Source of the DNA: Cyclobacteriaceae bacterium
Lineage (GTDB): Bacteria; Bacteroidota; Bacteroidia; Cytophagales; Cyclobacteriaceae
DNA length: 12,546 nucleotides
Reading direction: 5' to 3'
NCBI GenBank assembly: GCA_028289505.1
Contig: JANQPK010000113.1
Span: 1 to 12,546, forward strand
The notes beneath the pieces were generated by a model that ran no database searches, had not been told where the DNA came from, and saw only the letters and a list, made by a program, of their open reading frames with translations. Made by a program: the position numbers and the translations under genes. Shown here one piece after another: positions 1 through 6,837 of this stretch (position 1 is the first letter of the stretch; each line of letters starts with the position of its first letter).

Positions 1-625
1 GTACCAGGATGCCTAATAAAGCATTTACCACACTTTTGGTCATTGACCATCCGATTAAAGAGGTATCTTTGGTAAAGCCTGCAGCATAACGTTCAGCAAC
101 GATCTTTCCCTTGTAAACAACAACTACTGCTCGAGTGCCCTTTAAACGCTCGGGATTTGGTTCGGAAAACACATCGTCCAAAACATCATCTAAAAGATCT
201 TCATCCAACTCGGTGGGAAACTCACCACCGGCGAAGTTGTCTCCGGTGGGCCAATAATTGTTGGCTTGCCGGACATCAGGTTTGATAATTCTTTGCTGTT
301 CTGATTTGAGCTGCTCTGCAGTTTTACCCAGTGCTAGGGTACAGCCCAGCCCATCCCTGAAGACCGCTGTTCTCCTGGCTAAACCATTGACATCGGCTAT
401 TACCGTTGAGTCCAAATAGTTTACATTCAGGTCGACTAATCCGAAAGAGGATAAATCCTGGTTCATTACGGTAGCTTGTTCCCGGTCACTAACAAATGCG
501 CAGGAACACATGATTTTTGCACTGTAGGCGGTGTAGATGGGAAGTGCTTTCCAGGCATAAAATAACCCATAAATCAAGCCTAGGGATAACAGCAACAAGA
601 GTACACGAACGATTGTTTTTCGCAT
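1..625 (-). CDS. serine hydrolase, beta-lactamase/penicillin-binding fold (partial, C-terminus outside window)
   Basis: Seen: an open minus-strand frame from an ATG at 625 runs off the window edge, giving 208 residues. Residues about 4-26 are a strongly hydrophobic segment after a basic start (MRKTIVRVLLLLLS), so the protein is probably anchored in the inner membrane or exported. After a roughly 100-residue spacer comes the start of the catalytic domain: a V-V-V-V-Y-K-G strand, then GWSMTKS, whose SMTK (Ser194-Lys197) fits the SxxK nucleophile motif of class C beta-lactamase-related hydrolases (COG1680, PF00144). Family knowledge: these enzymes act on beta-lactams, peptides, esters or amides such as 6-aminohexanoate dimers; the substrate cannot be told from sequence. 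The YxN and HxG motifs lie beyond the window. It sits 54 bp downstream of the small exported-protein gene on the same strand and may be co-transcribed with it. The hydrolase call is firm, the substrate is open. Confidence 0.85.
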   Translation of the reverse strand, partial: MRKTIVRVLLLLLSLGLIYGLFYAWKALPIYTAYSAKIMCSCAFVSDREQATVMNQDLSSFGLVDLNVNYLDSTVIADVNGLARRTAVFRDGLGCTLALGKTAEQLKSEQQRIIKPDVRQANNYWPTGDNFAGGEFPTELDEDLLDDVLDDVFSEPNPERLKGTRAVVVVYKGKIVAERYAAGFTKDTSLIGWSMTKSVVNALLGILV

Positions 626-679
626 CTAAGGTTGAAAATTGGCTCGAAAATACTAAAGAATAGCTAATATTCCATTGGT

Positions 680-1192
680 CTATTCCACACCGGCTACCCA
701 GATTCTGGCATTTTTACTGACTTTGAATTTTTTCCATTCAAATAGCCGAAAGCTCTGTCCCAATGCCAAGAATCCTAATCCAATAATAGCTGAGTCTTGT
801 TGGTCATAAAAAGGATTGCTAACCAATGGATGTACCGCAGCACTTATCAGAAAGCCTGCAGCGGGAATAAGGGTACCATACCTAAGTGCTTTCCAATGGC
901 TTCTTTGAAAATAGAAAGTTTCGAAGTCATCGAACCTCAAATAAACATCCAGATCACCCATAATCACTATGCTGTCTGCTACCCCAACAATACGACTTTG
1001 ATGTTTGCGCTTGTCTCCCTTTAAGGTAAAGATTACCTCGCTGCCCATAGGTAATTTAACCCTGGATCTTCCATATCGATCCAAAACCAGATACTGTTGA
1101 GCAAGTAGATTGGAACTGAAAAAAAGACAGGCACATATACAAAGGATCTTGTACCAGTTAACAGTATCAACATTACCCTTATATTGCATCAT
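680..1192 (-). CDS. small exported protein of unknown function
   Basis: I do not recognise a named family. From the ATG at 1192 it is 170 residues. Residues 16-31 form a hydrophobic core ending in NLLA-QQ, a credible Sec signal peptide with cleavage near residue 31. The next part (residues about 34-100) is rich in beta-type sequence, with YLVLDRYGRSRVKLPMG, then ...VIFTLKGDKRKHQSRIVG, a pattern I associate with uncharacterised Bacteroidota envelope proteins. Two moderately hydrophobic stretches follow (about 102-121 and 134-151), which could be membrane segments or beta-barrel-like strands. A longer reading starting with TTG at 1213 is possible, but ATG with an intact signal peptide is preferred. 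The start lies only 24 bp from the divergent acetyltransferase start. It is followed after 54 bp by the serine hydrolase gene on the same strand. Function is unknown. Confidence 0.75.
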   Translation of the reverse strand: MMQYKGNVDTVNWYKILCICACLFFSSNLLAQQYLVLDRYGRSRVKLPMGSEVIFTLKGDKRKHQSRIVGVADSIVIMGDLDVYLRFDDFETFYFQRSHWKALRYGTLIPAAGFLISAAVHPLVSNPFYDQQDSAIIGLGFLALGQSFRLFEWKKFKVSKNARIWVAGVE

Positions 1193-1216
1193 AGTGAGAC
1201 CCCAAATGAACAAGAC

Positions 1217-1657
1217 ATGAAGTTAATACCAATTACCCCAGATTCGACAAATTTGGAGCAATACTTAACACAGGATTTTATAAAACAGGCATTTGAAGGT
1301 ACTCAACAAATGTATCGAGAATTGGGATTTGAGCCACCGTGGGTGGGATATGTGGCAGTTGAGAATGATAAAGCTGTTGGTGTAGGCGGTTTTAAAGGTA
1401 AGCCAAACCACAATGCCCTTGAGATTGCCTACGCCACAATACCAGAATTTGAAAACATGGGATACGGATCGAGCATCTGCCGTCATCTGGTGGATATTGC
1501 CTTGGATTATGACCAGACTCTCCGTGTAACTGCTCGAACTTTACCTAATCCCAGTGCATCTACTCGGATACTTCAAAAAAACAATTTTTTAAAATTAGGT
1601 TCGGTGCAGGATCCAGAGGATGGACATGTTTGGGAATGGGAATACCAGCAACTGTAA
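1217..1657 (+). CDS. GNAT-family N-acetyltransferase
   Basis: The product is 146 residues, the normal size for a single GNAT domain, and would transfer an acetyl group from acetyl-CoA to an amine on an unidentified substrate, in the cytoplasm. The acetyl-CoA-binding motif A is visible at about residues 69-95: a strand (EIAYATIP) followed by ENMGYGSSICRHLV, matching the Q/R-x-x-G-x-G/A pyrophosphate loop and helix. Near the C-terminus NPSASTRILQKNNF (111-124) is the usual RimI/RimJ-like Asn-x-x-Ser...Leu-x-Lys-x-x-Phe element. The ATG at 1217 is preferred to one at 1184, because the latter would overlap the divergent gene's start and adds a non-family N-terminus (MHHSETPNEQD). The gene converges on the PLP enzyme gene with 19 bp between their stop codons, and its promoter must lie within the 5' end of the divergent gene. 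Confidence 0.88.
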   Translation: MKLIPITPDSTNLEQYLTQDFIKQAFEGTQQMYRELGFEPPWVGYVAVENDKAVGVGGFKGKPNHNALEIAYATIPEFENMGYGSSICRHLVDIALDYDQTLRVTARTLPNPSASTRILQKNNFLKLGSVQDPEDGHVWEWEYQQL

Positions 1658-1676
1658 GGATGGAGTTTCTCCCTTT

Positions 1677-2888
1677 CTAATAAGTTTTGCCTGATCCGCT
1701 AATGATTAGTTTGATTTGATCAGCCAGACGGTTGATTTCATCCTTGGTATTGAAATAGTGTACAGAAGCTCTGATCATTGATCCTAGCTCTCGATCCTGC
1801 ATATCAAATAAGGTATGTTCAGGGTGAAGCACTGAGACATTAAACCCCTTCTTAGACAATTTTGATTTCAAGTCTGCTGCCTCAACTGGGCTGGTGAAGC
1901 TAACTATTCCACATTTTACGGCACCAAGGTCATGCACCTCAACCCCATCTAGGGATGATAGTGTCGATCTGAGCGTTTCGGATAAATACTGGATTCGATG
2001 CCAAACCCTATCCACGCCTAATTCTAAAAAATATTGCACCGCATGTCCCAATCCAACCACCCCTGCCAGATTGAACTCCCAGTTTTCGTATTTTCTGGCA
2101 TCATCTCTGATGCTGTAAGTGAGGCTTGATTCCCAGTGACCACTGTGTAAATCCAATATCGAAGGCTCAAGCTGGTATGAACTTTCGCTAGATGCATACA
2201 GAAATCCTACCCCACGTGGTCCTCTTAGAAACTTCCGGCTGGTGGCCGACAGGAAATCACATCCAATTTGCTTCACATCGATGGGCATTTGTCCCACTGA
2301 CTGGCAAGCATCTAGCAGATACCAGATTTTTCGTTCTCGTGCAATCCTCCCAATCTCCACCACTGGATTGACCAAGCCACCGTTGGTGGGAACATGGGTC
2401 ACCGAAATGAGCTTAACTGTATGGTCTAGCAGCTCAATTAATGATTTGAGGTCTACCTGCCCAAACTCATCATTGGGAATGGGTTTAATATTGATGCCCA
2501 ACCGTTTTTTAAGTTGCAGGAAGGGAATGTAGTTACTGGCGTACTCCGTGAATGTGGTTAGAATGGTGTCTCCAGCTTGGAATGGTACGGATAAAAAGGC
2601 GCGTTGCCAGGCGGTAGTGGCACTATCGGTCAAGGCAATTTCTGAGGTGTCACATTTTAGATAAGTTGCCAGTTGGCTATAGGTGTTCTTAATCTGTGCA
2701 GCATATTTTTCAGCGGTTTCATACCCTCCGAAGTGTATTTCGTGTTGCAGATAGTCCTGAACTGCTTTCCCGACGGTCTCAGGTATTAAGGATGCGCCGG
2801 CATTGTTGAAATGTACTACTCGCAAGCAGCCGGGAGTGTGGTCGCGGATCTGCCTTAATTCTGATTTAGAAAATTCCAGGTTGGACAT
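1677..2888 (-). CDS. class V aminotransferase-fold PLP-dependent enzyme
   Basis: The product is 403 residues, a full-length class V (NifS/SufS/EgtE-type) PLP enzyme. Visible landmarks from the ATG at 2888: substrate/cofactor strand FNNAGASLIP (28-37), TDSATTAW (87-94) in the phosphate-binding region, THVPTNGG (164-171), the PLP-pyridine aspartate in LLDACQSVGQ (Asp193, Gln196), and SRKFLRGPRGVG (217-228), where Lys219 should form the Schiff base. RASVHYFNTKDE near the C-terminus is the family's closing motif. The loop before it has no cysteine where cysteine desulfurases carry their catalytic one, so sulfur mobilisation from cysteine is unlikely; the RKFLRGPRG form resembles EgtE-like C-S lyases and isopenicillin-N-epimerase-like proteins. 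Actual substrate is not determinable. An upstream in-frame start at 2948 would read through a terminator hairpin and adds 20 residues without family character, so 2888 is chosen. Confidence 0.9.
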   Translation of the reverse strand: MSNLEFSKSELRQIRDHTPGCLRVVHFNNAGASLIPETVGKAVQDYLQHEIHFGGYETAEKYAAQIKNTYSQLATYLKCDTSEIALTDSATTAWQRAFLSVPFQAGDTILTTFTEYASNYIPFLQLKKRLGINIKPIPNDEFGQVDLKSLIELLDHTVKLISVTHVPTNGGLVNPVVEIGRIARERKIWYLLDACQSVGQMPIDVKQIGCDFLSATSRKFLRGPRGVGFLYASSESSYQLEPSILDLHSGHWESSLTYSIRDDARKYENWEFNLAGVVGLGHAVQYFLELGVDRVWHRIQYLSETLRSTLSSLDGVEVHDLGAVKCGIVSFTSPVEAADLKSKLSKKGFNVSVLHPEHTLFDMQDRELGSMIRASVHYFNTKDEINRLADQIKLIISGSGKTY

Positions 2889-2893
2889 GTCTG

Positions 2894-2901
2894 CAAATAT
2901 A
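2894..2901 (-). promoter_or_regulatory. candidate -7 promoter element (TATATTTG) for the PLP enzyme gene
   Basis: On the minus strand TATATTTG matches the Bacteroidota -7 consensus TAnnTTTG exactly and ends five bases before the ATG at 2888. Transcription from it would begin at or next to the start codon, giving a leaderless or nearly leaderless mRNA. No clear TTTG -33 element is present; the expected position falls in the T tract of the terminator just upstream. Inference only. Confidence 0.4.
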
Positions 2902-2919
2902 CATTTTGACCCAGAGCAT

Positions 2920-2943
2920 AAAAAAACCACGCCTAAGGCGTGG
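2920..2943 (-). terminator. rho-independent terminator after the TPR-like gene
   Basis: A perfect 7-bp GC-rich stem (CCACGCC / GGCGTGG, 2927-2933 and 2937-2943) with a 3-base loop is followed on the minus strand by seven Ts (2926 down to 2920). It lies 26 bases after the stop codon of the TPR-like gene and before the start of the PLP enzyme gene, so it should separate the two transcription units. Confidence 0.88.
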
Positions 2944-2969
2944 CTCATTAACTGGAATAAAAGTTCAGT

Positions 2970-3401
2970 TTAGATTTTAGCTTTGATGACCTTGCTTCGC
3001 ATTTTCATCATCTTTGCATGTGTTTCGGGGTCGGAGTAATTGATATCATTCTCTAATCCCTGGCGAAGGCTTTTGACATAATACTCAAGAGCTTGCTCTG
3101 GCAGGTCATTCATTTGGTAGTAGTCGCCCATAATCGCCAAATTATAGGCAGTTTCTTTTATTTCAAGTGATTTATCCAACCAATCTTTGGCTTCTTTAAG
3201 GTTTACTTTTTTTCTCATGCATTTTTCAGCAGATTCTGCATAAGTATGCCAGTCATCAGGTGCTGCTTCTTCAACTGCTAACCTAGCTTTAGTTACGGTC
3301 TTATTATCAGCGGTGCTGGGAAGTGCGTAGACGCTAGCACTTATAAAAACGGTAGCCAACGCCATCATAATCGATCTAACATTTTTTGTCACATAATTCA
3401 T
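2970..3401 (-). CDS. small exported TPR-like protein
   Basis: The 143-residue product begins with a short basic region and a hydrophobic core (residues about 9-26, ending SVYALPST), a likely Sec signal peptide, so the mature protein should be periplasmic or outer-membrane associated. The rest is helical: DDWHTYAESAEKCMRKK (49-65), LKEAKDWLDKSLEIKET (68-84), AYNLAIMGDYYQMNDLPEQA (85-104) and ALEYYVKSLRQGL. The W-L-D-K-S-L pattern, the G-D-Y-Y turn and P-E-Q-A-L-E-Y-Y resemble about two tetratricopeptide repeats, usually protein-binding. No catalytic motif is visible. The gene has its own terminator downstream and 204 bp of non-coding DNA upstream, so it is probably a single-gene transcript. 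Its partner is unknown. Confidence 0.78.
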   Translation of the reverse strand: MNYVTKNVRSIMMALATVFISASVYALPSTADNKTVTKARLAVEEAAPDDWHTYAESAEKCMRKKVNLKEAKDWLDKSLEIKETAYNLAIMGDYYQMNDLPEQALEYYVKSLRQGLENDINYSDPETHAKMMKMRSKVIKAKI

Positions 3402-3466
3402 GGTAAATGAGGTTTTAATTTGAATTCGTTATGCCAGGGAATAGCCAAAATTGATACCAGAAAGCA

Positions 3467-3495
3467 AATTAGTTTTTAACTAATTGATAATCAAT
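3467..3495. repeat. two adjoining inverted repeats in the 3402-3605 intergenic region
   Basis: AATTAGT (3467-3473) and ACTAATT (3479-3485) form a perfect 7-bp inverted repeat with a 5-base spacer. Overlapping its right arm, ATTGAT-A-ATCAAT (3483-3495) forms a 6-bp inverted repeat with one central base. They lie about 70-95 bp upstream of the TPR-like gene start and could be an operator for it, or a weak 3' structure after ybbP. The rest of this 204-bp gap is AT-rich; I see no exact TAnnTTTG element in it. Confidence 0.45.
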
Positions 3496-3605
3496 AATAT
3501 AAAAATATATTGCCCCAAACTAGGTGATATAATTGCTGTTCGATCTGCTACATAAACTGCCCAAAATCGAACAAAAAACCTTTTTTATAGAATTACGTTA
3601 GGTGG

Positions 3606-6137
3606 TTAAATTTCGCTTCTAAGGACCTCAAGTGGAGGCTTATTTATAATATCTCGGCTGTTGATTACTCCTATTAGTACAGTGATGCCAGTTATGGTGA
3701 GATAAAGCCAGACCAAAGGCCAGGGTCTGGGGATGAAAGTAGAGTCAAAATTAAAGTAAGCCAGCAACCAGGTGAAGATCAGGGACAGGATAATTCCTGC
3801 TAATGAGGCCAGGCTACCCAAGAAAAAGTACTCCAGAGCGTTTATAGTGATGACTTGTTTTCTCTTGGCACCTAAAGTCCGTAGTAGGACGCTCTCCCTG
3901 ATTCGTTGAAATTTGGAAATAATTACTGAGCTTATAAACACAATCAGTCCAGTAACGATACTAAAAAGGGCCATGAATCGAATTACAAAAGCTACTTTGT
4001 CCAAGATGCTATTAACGGTTTTCAGAATCAGAGTAAGATCAATTATGGATATGTTTGGAAATTGTTTGACCACAGTGCGTTGGAATTGGGCCGATTCCTG
4101 TTCTGAAGATACTTTGGTCATCAACACATGGAATTGGGGTGCTTGTTCCAGTATACCTTTGGGAAATATTACCAGAAAGTTGGTTTGAACTCTGTTCCAT
4201 TCAATTTCTCGGGTACTTCCCAGTACGGTTTTTATGGGTGCCCCCTGCACATTAAAGAGTAATTCATCACCTAGCTCCACCCCTATACGCTCTGCAAATC
4301 CATCGTCCATACTAATGAAAATGGTGTCGGACACATTCTGGCCTTCAAATTTTCCTGAAACCAGTGTTTCAGAATCAATCAGATGATCTCGGTAAGTAAC
4401 CCGATACTCTCGGTTATAAGCCCAGTTGGGATGGTTGACAGTTGAATCCTCAAAAGCCATTACTTTGTTGATTCCGTTAATTTCCATTAGCTGAATGGTC
4501 ACTACCGGCACCTCCTGAATTATAGGCAAGTGATATTCATTTGCTACCTTTCGTATAGAGTCTGTCTGACTGGTTTGTATATCAAACAAAACCATATTGG
4601 GTTGGTCACCCCTAGAGGAGAATGACACCTGAGATAATAATAGTTGCTGTGTAAAGTACATGGTAGCGATCAGGGCGGTTCCCAGTCCAATGGCAACTAT
4701 TAGTATCATGGTCTGGTTCAAAGGCCGATGTAGGTTAGCCATACTTTGTCTGACCAGATAGTTCCAACCAGAGGGAGTATATTTTCGCAGCAGCCATATC
4801 ACCAGTTTGGCCAGTAAACCTAGAAAGCCAAACGCGGCAACCAATCCCAAAGTGAACCATAATGCTTCTAACCAGCCACCGATACCTTGCAGATAACTAA
4901 ATACCAGTATGAAGACAAATATAGCCAGTCCCACTACCCATATATGCCAGGTCATGGGGCCTGATGCTTCAAACCCCAATCGGAGTACCCTAAATGGAGA
5001 AACCTTTCGTATTTCCATCAGGGGAAGTAATGCGAAGAGCAGGCTTATGATCATTCCTATAGATACACCGGTAATTATGGCTTGCCAGCTAACACCAAGA
5101 CTAACATCCAGCGGTAGAAAATCGCTGAAAATAAGCGGAAGCAACAACTGTAAAAAGCTTCCACCTGCGGCACCCAGTATGGAGCCTATAAATCCCATAA
5201 TCATTATCTGTACCAAGTAAATCCCAAAAGTTTGGTTAATGGTGGCGCCGACACACCTTAAGACCGCAATATTATTTAGCTTTTCTTTGATGTAGATATG
5301 AACTGAGCTGGCAACCCCTATACATCCGAGTAGCAGTGCTGTAAAGGAAACAAAACTTAGGAAGTTGGTTAGGTTCTCGAATGTTTCTCCTAGATCTTCT
5401 TTGGTAGAAGCAACAGTTTCGTAATCGATATTATCCAATTCAAGTCTGTCCTTGATGCTGTCTACCACCGTTTCAATAATTAGGTCACTCTCGAACTTAA
5501 AGTACCTTTTATAGCGAATTCTACTGCCCTTTTGCACCAATCCTGTACCACCAAGATAATCCATAGGAATATATACCGGTGGGGCAGCAGTAGCTGTTAT
5601 TCCGGTCTGACCAGGTACATTCAATAGGCTGCCAGTAATGGAAAAATTCAGCTCACCAACAACGATAGAGTCTCCCGGGGAACTATCGAATTGCAGTAAA
5701 AGTGTTTGATCAACCAATGCCCGTCTGGCGTTTTGGAATTCCGACGAGGCCTTCGGGGGCTGAGTTTCGATAGAACCATAGTAGGGAAAACTTCCTTCTA
5801 ATGCCCTGACCTGTACCAGTCGGGTACCATCGGATCCAGGGAAATAAACCATAGAAGCGAAGCTGATTTCACGACTTTGATCACCTCCCAGTGAGTCCAT
5901 CAGGTCTAGGATCTCTTGGGAGAAGGGTCGATTGGTTTCAAGCAGCAGATCGGCTCCTATCATGGTTTTGGCCTGGGCATCAATATCCTTTTGAAGGTTG
6001 ATACTAAATGTTTGAATGGCTACCAAAGCCGCTACACCAAGAATAATAGAAGATACAAACAAGAATAGTCGTGATCGGCTGCGACGGCTGTCGCGCCATG
6101 CCATTTTAAGCAACCAGTTAAACTGTAATTTGGACAT
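3606..6137 (-). CDS. ybbP: YbbP-like ABC transporter permease (FtsX-domain, two-module)
   Basis: The 843-residue product has the duplicated layout of the YbbP family (COG3127). Residues 1-23 are basic (WRDSRRSRSRL), a transmembrane helix spans about 24-44, and a periplasmic domain follows to about 250, including GADLLLETNRP, typical of the family. The first FtsX permease module has helices near 258-282, 305-337 and 352-374, with the cytoplasmic coupling segment KEKLNNIAVLRCVGAT. Linking helices lie near 399-449 and 472-495, then a second periplasmic domain, and a C-terminal FtsX module with RESVLLRTLGAKRKQV. About ten membrane segments in total. Its ATPase partner is encoded directly upstream with one base between stop and start, indicating translational coupling. 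In E. coli the pair YbbA-YbbP is divergent from tesA, as here; the family is thought to act on hydrophobic molecules in the inner membrane, perhaps passing them to TesA. The precise substrate is not established from sequence. Confidence 0.93.
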   Translation of the reverse strand: MSKLQFNWLLKMAWRDSRRSRSRLFLFVSSIILGVAALVAIQTFSINLQKDIDAQAKTMIGADLLLETNRPFSQEILDLMDSLGGDQSREISFASMVYFPGSDGTRLVQVRALEGSFPYYGSIETQPPKASSEFQNARRALVDQTLLLQFDSSPGDSIVVGELNFSITGSLLNVPGQTGITATAAPPVYIPMDYLGGTGLVQKGSRIRYKRYFKFESDLIIETVVDSIKDRLELDNIDYETVASTKEDLGETFENLTNFLSFVSFTALLLGCIGVASSVHIYIKEKLNNIAVLRCVGATINQTFGIYLVQIMIMGFIGSILGAAGGSFLQLLLPLIFSDFLPLDVSLGVSWQAIITGVSIGMIISLLFALLPLMEIRKVSPFRVLRLGFEASGPMTWHIWVVGLAIFVFILVFSYLQGIGGWLEALWFTLGLVAAFGFLGLLAKLVIWLLRKYTPSGWNYLVRQSMANLHRPLNQTMILIVAIGLGTALIATMYFTQQLLLSQVSFSSRGDQPNMVLFDIQTSQTDSIRKVANEYHLPIIQEVPVVTIQLMEINGINKVMAFEDSTVNHPNWAYNREYRVTYRDHLIDSETLVSGKFEGQNVSDTIFISMDDGFAERIGVELGDELLFNVQGAPIKTVLGSTREIEWNRVQTNFLVIFPKGILEQAPQFHVLMTKVSSEQESAQFQRTVVKQFPNISIIDLTLILKTVNSILDKVAFVIRFMALFSIVTGLIVFISSVIISKFQRIRESVLLRTLGAKRKQVITINALEYFFLGSLASLAGIILSLIFTWLLAYFNFDSTFIPRPWPLVWLYLTITGITVLIGVINSRDIINKPPLEVLRSEI

Positions 6138-6138
6138 G

Positions 6139-6825
6139 TTAAGCTACATTCAGCTGATCAGCAACGATCTTACCTCCCTTCAAGCGGATCACCCGATTAG
6201 TTTGCTTGGCCAACTCCAGGTCATGAGTAACCAATACCAGAGTGGTGCCATTTTCTTGGTTCAGATCAAATATCATCTGCACTACCTTTTCACTGGTCTC
6301 CTCATCCAGGTTGCCCGTTGGTTCATCTGCAAACAGGATGCTTGGATTATTAGCAAATGCTCTGGCCAGACTTATTCTCTGCTGTTCACCACCTGAAAGC
6401 TGAGTGGGGTAATGATGGCTTCTGTCAGCGAGTCCAACCCGTTCGATAAGATCTTTAGCTCTTGACTTAGCACCTGCAACCCTGTTGAGCTCCATAGGTA
6501 CCATTATATTCTCCAAGGCTGTGAGCGTAGGGATTAACTGAAAACTTTGAAAGATGAAACCGACATGTTGATTACGGACTTCAGCTCTTTGATCTTCTGA
6601 TAACGAAAAGAGTTCGTATCCTTCCAAAGAGACAAATCCACTGGTTGGGATGTCTAATCCAGCACATAACCCCAGCAGGGTGGTCTTGCCACTACCGGAT
6701 GGACCTACTATGGAGAAGGTATCCCCACGTTCTAGCGAAAAACTCACTTCATCCAGAACGGTGAGCTTTTTCTGTCCATTGTAGTAGGACTTTGTTATCT
6801 TATGTACATCAAGTATACTGCTCAT
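6139..6825 (-). CDS. ybbA: YbbA-like ABC transporter ATP-binding protein
   Basis: The 228-residue product is a complete MacB/LolD/YbbA-type ATPase (COG4181). Walker A is GPSGSGKTT (41-49), the Q-loop glutamine is Gln93 (IFQSFQLIPT), the signature is LSGGEQQR (143-150), Walker B with its catalytic glutamate is ILFADE (163-168), and the switch histidine is His201 in VTHD. DEPTGNLD is the usual D-loop in this clade. It should bind the coupling helices of the YbbP-like permease encoded next, and drive mechanotransmission or substrate extraction at the inner membrane. MacB and LolD ATPases look similar, but the partner permease has the long double-FtsX YbbP layout and a tesA homologue is divergent, so YbbA is the best fit. 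The ATG at 6825 gives the usual family N-terminus; the esterase gene starts within about 60 bp on the other strand. Confidence 0.93.
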   Translation of the reverse strand: MSSILDVHKITKSYYNGQKKLTVLDEVSFSLERGDTFSIVGPSGSGKTTLLGLCAGLDIPTSGFVSLEGYELFSLSEDQRAEVRNQHVGFIFQSFQLIPTLTALENIMVPMELNRVAGAKSRAKDLIERVGLADRSHHYPTQLSGGEQQRISLARAFANNPSILFADEPTGNLDEETSEKVVQMIFDLNQENGTTLVLVTHDLELAKQTNRVIRLKGGKIVADQLNVA

Positions 6826-6837
6826 TATATCTTATCA

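Noticed and set aside
797..1024. Plus-strand 75-codon open frame
   Set aside because: It is the antisense shadow of the exported-protein gene and lacks domain character.
1655..1676. GGAG-TTT-CTCC hairpin between convergent acetyltransferase and PLP enzyme genes
   Set aside because: Only a 4-bp stem with no adequate T tract on either strand; too weak to call a terminator.
1677..2888. Cysteine desulfurase (SufS) annotation
   Set aside because: No cysteine in the catalytic loop before RASVHYFNT.
2889..2948. Longer start for the PLP enzyme at 2948
   Set aside because: The extra 20 residues are read through a strong terminator hairpin and do not look like the family's N-terminus; ATG 2888 has a -7 element just upstream.
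3575..3590. A6-CC-T6 sequence after ybbP as a terminator
   Set aside because: The stem is only A-T pairs with a 2-base centre; such a hairpin cannot close properly and has no GC core.
6802..6837. ATG 6802 as the start of the esterase
   Set aside because: It would overlap the divergent ybbA start by 24 bp and puts an uncharacteristic leader (MYIKYTAHYILS) before the signal sequence.
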